Positions 43,920 through 53,091 of a stretch of 64,000 nucleotides of DNA are shown here, piece after piece (positions within the stretch are counted from its first letter, which is position 1; each line of letters starts with the position of its first letter). A program made the translations under genes and the position numbers. The notes beneath the pieces were generated by a model. That model made no database searches. It saw only the letters and a program-made list of their open reading frames with translations, and was not told the DNA's origin. The DNA comes from an uncultured Clostridium sp. (lineage in GTDB: Bacteria > Bacillota > Clostridia > TANB77 > CAG-508): assembly GCA_900553015.1 (NCBI GenBank), contig USBY01000008.1:1-64000 (forward strand). The letters are read 5' to 3'.

Positions 43920-44261
43920 ATGAATGATACAAAAGAGTATATTGGTAAAATGGTAGAAGCTAAAATAGATAGGCCAATGGGAACAGGACATCCTGAATTT
44001 CCAGAATCTATATATCCTATTAATTATGGATATATTCCTAATACAATTAGTGGAGATGGAAAAGAGTTGGATTGCTACATATTAGGTGTATTTGAACCAG
44101 TAAAAACTTTTAAAGGAAAATGTATTGCTGTATTACATAGGGTTAATGATAATGATGATAAATTAATTATAGCGCCAGAAGGCAAAGATTATTCTGATGA
44201 TGCAATAAGAGCATTAACTGAATTCCAAGAAAGATTTTTTGAAAGTATAATTATAAGATAA
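43920..44261 (+). CDS. Short inorganic pyrophosphatase-like protein
   Basis: 113 residues. Matches the core of family I pyrophosphatase (YPINYGYIPNTISGDGKELDCYILG, cut; GKCIAVLHR; EFQERFFESI). It is only two-thirds of the usual bacterial length, but small versions exist in Clostridia, and the start and end look natural. Several acidic metal ligands are present (D in DGKELDCY). PPi hydrolysis is likely but not certain. GGAGGGAATT upstream. Confidence 0.75.
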   Translation: MNDTKEYIGKMVEAKIDRPMGTGHPEFPESIYPINYGYIPNTISGDGKELDCYILGVFEPVKTFKGKCIAVLHRVNDNDDKLIIAPEGKDYSDDAIRALTEFQERFFESIIIR

Positions 44262-44270
44262 TATAGATAC

Positions 44271-44320
44271 AATAAAAGCCACTAAAAAGTATATATAAAT
44301 AGCTTTATAGTGGCTAAAAA
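44271..44320 (-). terminator. Terminator between convergent genes
   Basis: AAAGCCACTA and TAGTGGCT pair over a 23-base loop. T-rich flank is on the minus strand, so it mainly ends the C39 gene. Confidence 0.65.
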
Positions 44321-44326
44321 TTTAAT

Positions 44327-45083
44327 TTATTCATAATCCTCTATGTATAATGCTTTAGCTATAAAAGGAGTTATTTCTTTAATATTGTACCAACCAGAAC
44401 TTTTACTATCATTTTCTAGACCGATTAGGATTAGAAACATAAACCATATTATTTTCATCTGCAGCAAGTAGTACCATATAATGTGAAGCAGTAGTCCAAC
44501 GATTATTGGATGGTTTATTCCAAACACAAACAATAATAGGTCTATTTGATTGTAAATGCTCTATAATTGTTTCATTTGATAAGTGATTAGAATCATAATA
44601 AAAGTCAGAATTTTTTATACCAAATTTTGAAGATAGTTCTTTAGATAATTTTTCATAATCCATTACTGGATAATACATCTTTCTTAATTTTTCTGGTGTG
44701 TAGTCTTTACCATATCCACTCAAAATAATTGACATAACAGTTATACCACAACCATTTTCTGCCATAGTACCACCCCAATATTCTTTGTTGCTCCATGACG
44801 AATTACCATTCTGTTTATATTCTTTATAAGTTTTTTTATACTTATCTTCTGTAGTAAAAGTTGTAAAATAACCATCTTTATCTTTTACTTTTTGCTGACC
44901 AGTACCAGGATAATTTTTATTCGAATCTTTTTTTATTACTTTATATTCACTTGAAATATTAAAAAAATTCAAAATCCTAGTCGAATTATTCCCTAAAAAT
45001 TTTACTATAAAAATTAAACTAATAATTAATATTAAAATTATAAAAATTCTTTTTGGTAATCTTCTTTTGTTATTTTCTTTCAC
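44327..45083 (-). pseudogene. C39-like membrane-anchored peptidase, one-base insertion near the end
   Basis: Anchor at about 9-29, basic linker, then a papain-like C39_2 domain with the Cys in ENGCGITVMS (about 117), His in SHYMVLLAAD and the Asn of SNPN. The first frame stops at 44409 after NPNRSRK. Removing one base at about 44423 gives NPNGLENDSKSSGW and continues to 44327 with a typical C39 tail. Whole protein 251 residues. It acts outside the cell on peptide, perhaps cell wall. Divergent from VanRS-like genes. Confidence 0.75.
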
Positions 45084-45235
45084 TTCAATTCCTCCTTTAA
45101 ATTAAGACTATTATAGCTAAAATAAATGAAGATGATTTTAAGAACTCATTAACTATTTCTTAATTTTTTCTTACAATGTATCAAATAAATGGAAAATACA
45201 TGTGCTTATGTTATAATCAAAATGGGGGATATGAA

Positions 45236-45923
45236 ATGAACGTTTTAATATTGGATGATGAAAAAGAAATTGTTGATTTATTAGAAGTTTATTTAAAAAA
45301 TGAAAATTATAATGTGTATAAATTTTATACATCAGAAGATGCAATAAAGTGTATAGATACAGTACATTTAGACATTGCTATTTTAGATGTTATGATACAA
45401 GGGAAAAATGGTTTTGAAATATGTAAATATATCAGAGAAAAGAAATTAAGATTTCCTGTTATAATGCTAACAGCCAAAATAGAAGATAATGATAAAATAA
45501 AAGGATTAACTCTTCGGGGCAGATGATTATATAACTAAACCATTTAATCCATTAGAAGTAGTCGCACGAGTAAAATCAGCATTAAGAAGATACACTTTAT
45601 ATAATACAGAAAATAAAACTAATAATATAATTGAAATAAATGGTTTAATTATAGATAAAGACGAACATAAATGTTTGTTATATGAAAAAGAAGTAGATTT
45701 AACTCCAACAGAATTTGAAATATTGTCGTATTTAGCAAATAATAGAGGGAAGGTAATAAGTTCTGAAGAATTATTTGAAAAAGTATGGAAAGAAAAATAT
45801 TTGGATAGTAATAATACAGTAATGGTTCATATAAGAAGAATAAGAGAAAAATTACATGAGGATTCAAAAAATCCAAAATTTATAAAGACTGTGTGGGGAG
45901 TGGGATATAAAATTGAAAATTAA
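45236..45923 (+). pseudogene. OmpR/VanR-like response regulator, one-base insertion
   Basis: ATG 45236 follows GGGGGAT. Receiver domain about 1-115 with acidic pocket DDEKE, phospho-Asp in LDVMIQGKNG and Lys in the later part. The frame breaks at about 45515 (CTT-C-GGGG); without that C it reads GLTLGADDYITKPFNP and joins the C-terminal winged helix (about 130-228; TPTEFEILSYLANN, TVMVHIRRIREKL). Whole protein 228 residues. Together with the kinase it is a two-component system. If the shift is real, the system is broken. Confidence 0.75.
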
Positions 45924-46998
45924 TAGTTTAACTAAAACAAAAATCAGACTATTTATGTCTTTAATTACAAATGTTGTAGTTGTAAGTATAATTGCCATAG
46001 CAATATATTTTGTTTTAGCATTATTTTTTGAAAATAATATATCAGTTTTTATTGCAAACTTAAATTATGAAGTATATTCATGGATTGTGCATAACAGAGA
46101 TATAGTGTTATATGTTTATATAGTTGTTGTTTTGTTAGTAATTACATATAGATTTATTTCGAAATATATAGATGATATAAACCAAGTATATAACTCATTA
46201 GATTTAATATTAAAAGAGGATAATACAACAATAAAACTACCAGATAATGTAAGTCAATTTGCTGAAAAATTAAATGATATAAAGTATAATTATATAGCAA
46301 GCAAAAATAGGGAGCGCGATGCAAGTCAAAAGAAAAATGACTTGATTATGTATATGGCACATGACTTAAAGACTCCACTTACCTCAGTTATTGGGTATTT
46401 AACATTACTTTCTGACGAAAAAGGTATCTCAAAAGAATTACAAGAAAAGTATACAAAGATTGCTTTAACTAAGGCTCTAAGACTTGAAGAATTAACAAAT
46501 CAATTTTTCGATATAACTAGATATGATTTACATACTATGGTAATTAATAAAAATGAGATAAATATTGCATATTTGTTGGAACAATTAGTTGACGAATGTT
46601 ATCCAATGCTAGAAAAGAATAGCCTAAAATGTAAGTTAGATACACCAGCTAAAGTTATGTATGTAGGAGATGGAGATAAATTAGCAAGAGCATTTGGAAA
46701 TTTATTAAAAAATGCAATAAATTATAGTTATAAAAATACTACAATCGAAATAAAACTTGAGCAAGTAGATGATAAAATAAGAGTATCATTTAAAAATAAA
46801 GGTGATAAGATACCAGAATACAAACTTAATAAGATATTTGAAAAGTTTTATAGAGGAGATGATTCAAGAGCAAGTTCAACAGGTGGCGCAGGATTAGGAC
46901 TAGCAATTACAAAAGAAATAGTAGAATTACATAGAGGAACTATAAAAGTAAAAAATGATGATGAATATATTGAATTTGTTATTGAATTAAATGTATAA
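45913..46998 (+). CDS. VanS-like sensor histidine kinase
   Basis: 361 residues. Two membrane helices (about 15-40 and 58-78) with a very short outside loop, HisKA (about 140-205; phospho-His in MAHDLKTPL), and HATPase (about 245-361; N in NLLKNAINYS, GAGLGL). Starts TTG 45913, overlapping the response regulator by 11 bases. The short sensor loop suggests sensing within the membrane, as in VanS and BceS-like kinases. Confidence 0.9.
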   Translation: MKINSLTKTKIRLFMSLITNVVVVSIIAIAIYFVLALFFENNISVFIANLNYEVYSWIVHNRDIVLYVYIVVVLLVITYRFISKYIDDINQVYNSLDLILKEDNTTIKLPDNVSQFAEKLNDIKYNYIASKNRERDASQKKNDLIMYMAHDLKTPLTSVIGYLTLLSDEKGISKELQEKYTKIALTKALRLEELTNQFFDITRYDLHTMVINKNEINIAYLLEQLVDECYPMLEKNSLKCKLDTPAKVMYVGDGDKLARAFGNLLKNAINYSYKNTTIEIKLEQVDDKIRVSFKNKGDKIPEYKLNKIFEKFYRGDDSRASSTGGAGLGLAITKEIVELHRGTIKVKNDDEYIEFVIELNV

Positions 46999-47014
46999 AA
47001 TAATAGGAGTAATT

Positions 47015-47749
47015 ATGAAAAAGAAACTAATATTTATAATAGGTACTATTTTAATAATAATTATTACAATACTTTTACTTTGGTATAATGGGGTTATTAT
47101 TTTTAATTATCCTTCAGAAAAGAGATATGAGGTCAGAGGTGTAGATGTTTCATCTTATCAAGGAGATATCAATTGGAATGTCTTAGCTAAGCAAGGTATA
47201 AGTTTTGCCTTTATTAAAGCAACAGAAGGAAGTTCATTTTCAGATGAAAAATTCAAGGAAAACTACGAGAATGCAATAAAAACAGACTTAAAAATAGGTG
47301 TATATCATTTTTTTAGTTTTGATAGTAATGGAAATACACAAGCAGACAACTTTATAAAAAATGTGCCCAAAAAAGATGATATGCTTCCGCCAGTTGTTGA
47401 TATCGAATTTTATGGTGATAAGTATAAAAATGTTCCAGACATAGAAGAAACACAAAAACAATTACAAATCTTATTGGATAGACTAGAAGAATATTATGGA
47501 AAAAAGGCAATAATATATGCAACATACAAATCTTATAATTTATACATAATGAATAACTTTAAAGACAATTATATTTGGATTAGAGATGTCTTTTTTAGAC
47601 CAAGCTTAAGAGATAATAGAGATTGGACTTTCTGGCAATATACTGACAAAGTCAAGCTGGATGGATATAATGGAAAAGAATCTAAGATTGATATGAATGT
47701 GTTTAATGGCAATAGCGAAGAGTTTAGGAAAATATTTAATATAGAATAA
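47015..47749 (+). CDS. GH25 lysozyme (membrane-anchored)
   Basis: 244 residues. Anchor at about 2-24, then a GH25 muramidase barrel: GVDVSSYQGDINW (about 40-52), PVVDIEF with the catalytic acids, and TFWQYTD. It cleaves peptidoglycan outside the cell. I chose ATG 47015 (TAGGAG upstream); ATG 46991 is inside the kinase end. It is the likely output gene of the VanRS-like system, opposite the C39 gene. Confidence 0.9.
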   Translation: MKKKLIFIIGTILIIIITILLLWYNGVIIFNYPSEKRYEVRGVDVSSYQGDINWNVLAKQGISFAFIKATEGSSFSDEKFKENYENAIKTDLKIGVYHFFSFDSNGNTQADNFIKNVPKKDDMLPPVVDIEFYGDKYKNVPDIEETQKQLQILLDRLEEYYGKKAIIYATYKSYNLYIMNNFKDNYIWIRDVFFRPSLRDNRDWTFWQYTDKVKLDGYNGKESKIDMNVFNGNSEEFRKIFNIE

Positions 47750-47758
47750 GGAGTTTTT

Positions 47759-48403
47759 ATGGAGAATTTAGAAGTAAAAATGAAAAAATTATTTGAAAAA
47801 TGGAAACAAGATCATAAGAATGATAAACTATATGAATATGATACGCCTAGTATAGATGGGAAAATTATTCCAAAAGATAATTTTATAAGTGATGGCTTTT
47901 GTCTATCTAATGTAATTAAAGAAAATACTATATTATATATTTCTAAGGAAAGTCATGAATATGATAAAAATAGCATTATAGATAAAGAGAAAATAAAAGA
48001 ATATGAATATCTAAAAAATTGTTTTGCTGATAATAAAAAATCTTTGTTTCCTACAAGAATAAGGAATATGCAGGAAGAAGTATTGGATAAAAATATTGAT
48101 GATATAACTTTCATGAATATTAATAAAAGAGGTGGCTTTTCTTATACAAATATGGCAATTTTAAATACATATGCTATGCAATTTAGTGATAATATCGTAA
48201 GTGAAATTGAAATAATTAATCCAGAGCTTATTATATGTTGTGGTATTGGTTTAAAAAGAATTATTAATATGGTTTACACTAAATGTGATAAAAAACTTAA
48301 TAAACCTATAGTAGAAGTTAATCATCCATCATATGTTATAAGTAAGGAAAAATATTTAAACTCATTTAGAGAAGAATTAAGAAAAATCAATAAATTTGTA
48401 TAA
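47759..48403 (+). CDS. Uracil-DNA glycosylase-like protein
   Basis: 214 residues. FMNINKRGGFSYTN and VEVNHPSYV suit the UDG superfamily fold, where the N-terminal GxDP motif is weak here, so the function as a glycosylase is unsure. No signal. AAGGAG upstream, nine bases after the lysozyme gene. Confidence 0.5.
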   Translation: MENLEVKMKKLFEKWKQDHKNDKLYEYDTPSIDGKIIPKDNFISDGFCLSNVIKENTILYISKESHEYDKNSIIDKEKIKEYEYLKNCFADNKKSLFPTRIRNMQEEVLDKNIDDITFMNINKRGGFSYTNMAILNTYAMQFSDNIVSEIEIINPELIICCGIGLKRIINMVYTKCDKKLNKPIVEVNHPSYVISKEKYLNSFREELRKINKFV

Positions 48404-48415
48404 AGGAGAATAATT

Positions 48416-49066
48416 ATGAAATTATTTGATAAATTTAATAAAAAAGAAACTAATAAAATAAATGCTCAAGGTTGGGATGCAATTACAAAAGAATGTGAAA
48501 GAATTTATCCTAATCAAACAAATCCAAAGCACTATGGAACATTAATAAATTGGAAATTGGGAGGAAATGATCCTCTTGAAGGTATTAGTATATATGATGG
48601 TGGAGATTATTGGCATTTTGTTACATATGGTTTATCAGAGTTATATGAAAAAGAATCTAATAATCAAGATATCAGTGGTTATGGAATGGAATTTACTCTT
48701 AAATTAAAGAAAGATAATTATGAAGATGAAGAAGCAGAAATAAAATGTATATGTGGAATATTGCAGGCGATTGCAAGAATTACTTTTACTAAAGGCGAGT
48801 TATTTAAGGCTTACGAATATTTATATACAGGACAAACAACTGGAATAGATACAAAAATGGAGTCTAATATAACAGGTTTTATAACGATTCCAGATAATAA
48901 TTTTAACTCTATAAATACTCCAAATGGAACAGTTGACTTTGTAGAATTTATTGGTGTTACAAATGAAGAGTTATTGGCTATAATGAATAAAAAGCTTGAT
49001 GTAAAAACATTATATGAAAAATTAGATAGTGATATAACTAGTTATGATAGGAAATCAGTTATTTAG
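48416..49066 (+). CDS. Suppressor-of-fused (SUFU) domain protein
   Basis: 216 residues. GISIYDGGDYWHFVTYGLSELY (cut) is the SUFU signature, with GMEFTLKL. In bacteria the domain is common in immunity proteins of polymorphic toxin systems, though many stand alone. No toxin gene is adjacent. AAGGAGAA upstream, 12 bases after the UDG-like gene. Confidence 0.85.
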   Translation: MKLFDKFNKKETNKINAQGWDAITKECERIYPNQTNPKHYGTLINWKLGGNDPLEGISIYDGGDYWHFVTYGLSELYEKESNNQDISGYGMEFTLKLKKDNYEDEEAEIKCICGILQAIARITFTKGELFKAYEYLYTGQTTGIDTKMESNITGFITIPDNNFNSINTPNGTVDFVEFIGVTNEELLAIMNKKLDVKTLYEKLDSDITSYDRKSVI

Positions 49067-49082
49067 ATTGATAGTGAGAACA

Positions 49083-49131
49083 AATTAAGCCTACTGAAAA
49101 AAATTTTAAGAAGGCTTAATTTTATTTTTTT
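49083..49131. terminator. Bidirectional terminator between SUFU and alkD
   Basis: AATTAAGCCT / AGGCTTAATT with an A/T loop and T-runs on both sides. The last codons of alkD are in its right half. Confidence 0.7.
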
Positions 49132-49801
49132 CAATTGCTTTTAGAATATATTTTGTTGCTAATGGTGTCTTACAACTTGTGTCACCCATATCCACAAAAA
49201 CTTCTCCGATAACCTTTGAAACATTGAGGGCTTCTGCCTGTAAAAGTTTATAAAAACTCCCAACAGCAATTACAAAATTATTCATCGAATAGCGAACACG
49301 ATTAGGACTTTGATGTATATTTAATTCAATGTTATGCAAGTATTGTTTGATTTTTTCTTTATTAATTTTATCATTATTTTTATCTTAAAATAGATTACAG
49401 TAGCATGACCAACCTGCTGACTGGTGCAAGTCTTTATTACTAAATATCCATTCGTCTGCAATTTCTTGAGCCATAGAAGATTTAGCCAATGTAGTTGCAA
49501 CAGTATAATCGGATAATCCATGACAATATGCATTTTCAATCCATTTTTCAAAATCTTCTTTTGTCATTTTTAATGGGTCTGCAATTAAGCCTGCTAAATA
49601 CATGGCATCATAGTTTCCTGTTTCATATAGTTTTATTGATAAATCATAATTCTTTTTTATTTCTCTTACAATAGGTCGTAAATCCATTGTTTTTATACCA
49701 AATAAAGGCTCTTTTGCACCATGCTTTATATAGATTTTTTTAATTTGCTCATTACCTAGACTTTCTAGTTTTTGCATAATAAGGTTAACAGTATTTTCCA
49801 T
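49106..49801 (-). pseudogene. alkD: AlkD-like DNA alkylation repair protein with an in-frame stop
   Basis: HEAT-like repeat glycosylase for alkylated bases. Starting at ATG 49801, residues 1-138 end with QSAGWSCYCNLF at a TAA (49387-49385). The same frame continues without a shift through DKNNDKINKEKI to 49106, where the C-terminal HEAT repeats are normal. So a single base change, not a frame change, splits it. Whole length would be 231 residues. If real, this is another damaged alkylation-repair gene beside ogt. Confidence 0.75.
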
Positions 49802-49869
49802 ATTTAAATCCTTTTTATTTTAGTATATCATGTTTAAATTTTTCTATTCTTACTGTATAACAACTATAA

Positions 49870-49897
49870 TTTACAAAAAGACTACACAAATTATAAA
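49870..49897 (+). promoter_or_regulatory. Possible promoter of yebC
   Basis: TTTACA (49870-49875) and TATAAA (49892-49897), 16-bp spacer. AT-rich context makes this weak. Confidence 0.4.
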
Positions 49898-49954
49898 AAA
49901 TATGTTACAATTATTACCGTAATTTATAGAAAATAATAAAGAGGAGGAATTAAG

Positions 49955-50680
49955 ATGTCAGGACACAGTAAATGGCACAACATACAAGCCAAAAAAGGAA
50001 AAGCTGATGCAGCAAGAGGAAAAATATTTACAAAACTAGGAAGAGAAATATTAATCGCAGTAAAACAAGGTGGACCAGACCCGGCAGGTAATTCCAAATT
50101 AAAAGATGTAATTTCAAAATGCAAGGCAAATAACATGCCTAATGATACAATAAATAATGCTATTAAAAAAGCTTCTGGAGCAACAGATACTTCAAATTAT
50201 GAAGAAATTACATATGAAGGATATGGAACAAATGGTGTTGCAGTTATAGTAGAAGCTAGTACAGATAATAGAAATAGAACAGCAGCAGATGTAAGACACG
50301 TATTTGATAAAGCTGGTGGAAATTTAGGAACAACAGGTTGTGTATCATACTTATTTAATAAAAAAGGAATTATTGTTATAGATAAAGAAAGTACAAATAT
50401 GGAAGAAGATGATTTAATGATGCTAGCATTAGATGCTGGTGCAGAAGATTTTTCTTCAGACGAAAATTGCTACGAAATAACAACAGCTCCTGCTGATTTC
50501 TCAAGTGTAAGGGATGCGTTAGAAGAAGCTGGATTAGAATTCGTAGAAGCAGAAGTACAAATGGTTCCAACTACATATGTTTCTTTAAGTGAAGCAGATG
50601 GAGAAAAAATGCAAAGATTAATAGATAATCTAGAAGATTTAGATGATGTTATGAATGTATACCATAACTGGGAACAATAA
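49955..50680 (+). CDS. yebC: YebC/PmpR-family regulator (translation-associated)
   Basis: 241 residues. [22 protein letters not shown] (cut) is the hallmark start, and [16 protein letters not shown] is conserved. The family was called a DNA-binding regulator, and more recent work links it to ribosomes stalled at proline runs. GAGGAGG upstream. Placed before spoIIIA as in many Clostridia. Confidence 0.95.
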   Translation: MSGHSKWHNIQAKKGKADAARGKIFTKLGREILIAVKQGGPDPAGNSKLKDVISKCKANNMPNDTINNAIKKASGATDTSNYEEITYEGYGTNGVAVIVEASTDNRNRTAADVRHVFDKAGGNLGTTGCVSYLFNKKGIIVIDKESTNMEEDDLMMLALDAGAEDFSSDENCYEITTAPADFSSVRDALEEAGLEFVEAEVQMVPTTYVSLSEADGEKMQRLIDNLEDLDDVMNVYHNWEQ

Positions 50681-50791
50681 GAAAAGTTGTTCTGCAATTG
50701 CACACGCATATAAAGTTTAACATTGCTAATTCATAGACAAATAGCAACTTTTTAATATGCAATAAGTTAAAAAATAGTAATAATTTATATA

Positions 50792-50826
50792 TAAAGCACA
50801 TATATATTTAATATATGTGCTTTTTT
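50792..50826 (+). terminator. Terminator between yebC and spoIIIA
   Basis: AAAGCACATATAT / ATATATGTGCTTT, loop ATTTAAT-like, then Ts. Confidence 0.8.
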
Positions 50827-50884
50827 CATGTTCTATTATTAAGTTTTCGAATATGAAAAGCATAAATATGGAAAGGACAAGGTA

Positions 50885-51814
50885 ATGACATATAACGAGA
50901 TTTTAAGATATTTTCCAAGAAGAATAAGTACTAGCCTAGAAGATATTTTTAAACAAACAAATTATGTTATAGAAGAAATTAGATTGAGAACAGAAAGACC
51001 AATAATAATAAAACATTCCAAAGGGGAAGAAATATTAAAAACAACAGTTTCTATAAATGAAATATTAGAAACACTTCAACATATTTGTGATAATTCAATA
51101 TATACATATCAAAACCAAATTTGCAATGGATTTGTTACTATAAAAGGTGGACATAGAATAGGAATATCAGGAAGTGTAGTACAAACTGATGGAAAAATAA
51201 CCAATATAAACTATATTTCAAATCTTAATTTTAGAATAGCCAGACAAATAATAGGTGCTAGTAATGAAATCTTAAGATACATAATAAATATGGAAGAAAA
51301 TAGTATATACAATACTTTAATAGCATCATCACCAGGAGCTGGTAAAACAACGATCTTAAGAGATGTTGTAAGAAGACTAAGTGATGGAATTGATCAAATT
51401 AATTTTAAAGGTAAAACAATAAGTCTTGTAGATGAAAGAGGAGAGATTGCTGCAGTATATAAAGGTGTTCCGCAAAATGATATTGGAGTTAGAACAGATG
51501 TTATGGACAACGTGGACAAAAGTATCGGTATGAGACTGTTAATAAGATCTATGTCTCCAGAAATAATTGTTGCAGATGAAATAGGTAAAGACGAAGATGT
51601 AGAAGCTATAAATTATGCAGTTTGTTCTGGAATCAAGGGGATTTTTACTGCACATGGTGGAAGTTTAAAAGAATTACAATTAAATCCTGCTATATCAAAA
51701 ATAATAGACAAACATATATTTGAAAGAATAATTTTTTTGGATAAAACAATTAAAGGAAAAGTAAAAACAGTATATGCTTTAGACAAAATAAATAATGAAT
51801 ATGTAACAATTTAA
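50885..51814 (+). CDS. spoIIIAA: Stage III sporulation protein AA (ATPase)
   Basis: 309 residues. Secretion-type ATPase for the SpoIIIA-SpoIIQ channel between mother cell and forespore. Walker A SSPGAGKTTILRD (about 142-154), Walker B IIVADEIG (about 223-230). First of eight genes in the standard order. ATG 50885 follows GGACAAGG. Confidence 0.95.
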   Translation: MTYNEILRYFPRRISTSLEDIFKQTNYVIEEIRLRTERPIIIKHSKGEEILKTTVSINEILETLQHICDNSIYTYQNQICNGFVTIKGGHRIGISGSVVQTDGKITNINYISNLNFRIARQIIGASNEILRYIINMEENSIYNTLIASSPGAGKTTILRDVVRRLSDGIDQINFKGKTISLVDERGEIAAVYKGVPQNDIGVRTDVMDNVDKSIGMRLLIRSMSPEIIVADEIGKDEDVEAINYAVCSGIKGIFTAHGGSLKELQLNPAISKIIDKHIFERIIFLDKTIKGKVKTVYALDKINNEYVTI

Positions 51815-51868
51815 ATTCTTAGTTCTAAAATGAAATTTAGTGAATATATATAATAGGGGAAGATAAAA

Positions 51869-52378
51869 ATGGGAATTTTTAAAATAATACTTTTAACAGC
51901 AATAATGGGTATGTGTACAGTTTTAGGAATTATGAAAGCAAATAAATATAAATTAAGAGTAATTGATTTGCAAGAAATAAAAAAAGCTTTAAATTTGGCA
52001 ATAACAAAAATGAGATATACATATGAACCATTACCGGAATTATTTAAAGAAATATCAAAAGATTTAAATGAAAACATAGCTAATATTTTTATTAAAGCAC
52101 ATACATATATGGAAACCTTAAATGCGGGACAGGCATGGGAAAAAGCGGTTGATGAAAGTAGCAATAACTTTACAAATGAGGATATGAATATCATTAAAGG
52201 ACTATCAAAACTATTAGGCAAAACAGATTTAGAAGGACAACTTATGCAAATAGAATTAACAACCAAATTAATAGATGAACAAATCATAGAAGCAACAAAT
52301 CTACAAAATAAAAACACCAAATTATATAAAACATTAGGCGCAACTGTCGGACTGGCTATAATGATTATTTTTATATAA
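51869..52378 (+). CDS. spoIIIAB: Stage III sporulation protein AB
   Basis: 169 residues. N-terminal helix (about 2-20), central cytoplasmic helical bundle related to GspF-type platform proteins, C-terminal helix (about 150-169). AGGGGAAGAT upstream. Confidence 0.92.
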   Translation: MGIFKIILLTAIMGMCTVLGIMKANKYKLRVIDLQEIKKALNLAITKMRYTYEPLPELFKEISKDLNENIANIFIKAHTYMETLNAGQAWEKAVDESSNNFTNEDMNIIKGLSKLLGKTDLEGQLMQIELTTKLIDEQIIEATNLQNKNTKLYKTLGATVGLAIMIIFI

Positions 52379-52390
52379 GGGGAGAGCAAT

Positions 52391-52585
52391 ATGGATATAA
52401 ATTTATTATTTAAAATAGCAGCAATAGGAATTTTAGTAGCGGTACTATACCAAGTATTAGTACGAGCAGGGCGAGAAGACCAAGCTATGATGACAACACT
52501 TGCAGGTCTAATTATTGTATTAACAATGGTAATAAAGGAAATAAGTACACTGTTTGGCAGTGTTAGAACAATGTTTAACCTATAG
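52391..52585 (+). CDS. spoIIIAC: Stage III sporulation protein AC
   Basis: 64 residues, two membrane helices (about 5-25, 33-55). Normal length. GGGGAGAG upstream. The dispersed repeat comes directly after its stop. Confidence 0.92.
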   Translation: MDINLLFKIAAIGILVAVLYQVLVRAGREDQAMMTTLAGLIIVLTMVIKEISTLFGSVRTMFNL

Positions 52586-52589
52586 AAAA

Positions 52590-52672
52590 ATAGGAAAATA
52601 GGGAAATAGGGACGGTCCTTAAATCCCTATTCGATACAAAAAAGGGAAAAAAGGAACGTCCCCAAATCCCTA
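52590..52672. repeat. Dispersed palindromic repeat, copy 5 (full length, inside spoIIIA)
   Basis: Nearly identical to copy 1 at 2736-2834: GGGACGGTCCTTAAATCCC, spacer with AAAGGGAAAA, then GGAACGTCCCCAAATCCC. It lies between spoIIIAC and spoIIIAD, in the operon transcript, and its end lies a few bases before the spoIIIAD ribosome binding site. Confidence 0.85.
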
Positions 52673-52692
52673 AAATTCCTAAAGGAGCTAAT

Positions 52693-53079
52693 ATGGATAT
52701 TATAAAAATAGTGGGAATTGGTATAGTTGCAGTAATTATAATAACTATAATAAAACAGTATAAACCAGAATTTGCTATTTATGTTTCTATCATTGCCGGT
52801 ATAATCATCTTTTTTATGGTTTTTGACCAACTTTCTGGAATAATTAATTTGATAAACGAATTAACGTCTAAAGCAAATATAAATAGTGATTTTATAAAAA
52901 TACTTCTAAAAATTACAGGAATAGCTTTTTTAGCAGAATTTGCAGTTCAGATATGTATGGACTTAGGAGAGTCTGCTTTAGCTAATAAAGTTGATTTAGG
53001 TGGCAAAGTTATAATAATTTCTCTTTCTATTCCAATACTATCTTCATTAGTAGAATCTGTTGTACAAATTCTACCTTAA
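52693..53079 (+). CDS. spoIIIAD: Stage III sporulation protein AD
   Basis: 128 residues, four membrane helices. IKIVGIGIVAVIII and LGESALANKVDLGGKVII are family features. AAAGGAG upstream, right after the repeat. Confidence 0.92.
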   Translation: MDIIKIVGIGIVAVIIITIIKQYKPEFAIYVSIIAGIIIFFMVFDQLSGIINLINELTSKANINSDFIKILLKITGIAFLAEFAVQICMDLGESALANKVDLGGKVIIISLSIPILSSLVESVVQILP

Positions 53080-53091
53080 AGGAGTTTGCAA

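Noticed and set aside
43920..44261. Truncated pyrophosphatase pseudogene
   Set aside because: The 113-residue form ends naturally, with its own signals; a small version of the family is the better reading.
48416..49066. Immunity gene of a polymorphic toxin system
   Set aside because: SUFU proteins can be that, but no toxin or secretion gene is near.
50840..50884. Sigma-E promoter before spoIIIAA
   Set aside because: Elements like CATAAATA are present but the spacing to a -35 did not fit well, so I do not call it.
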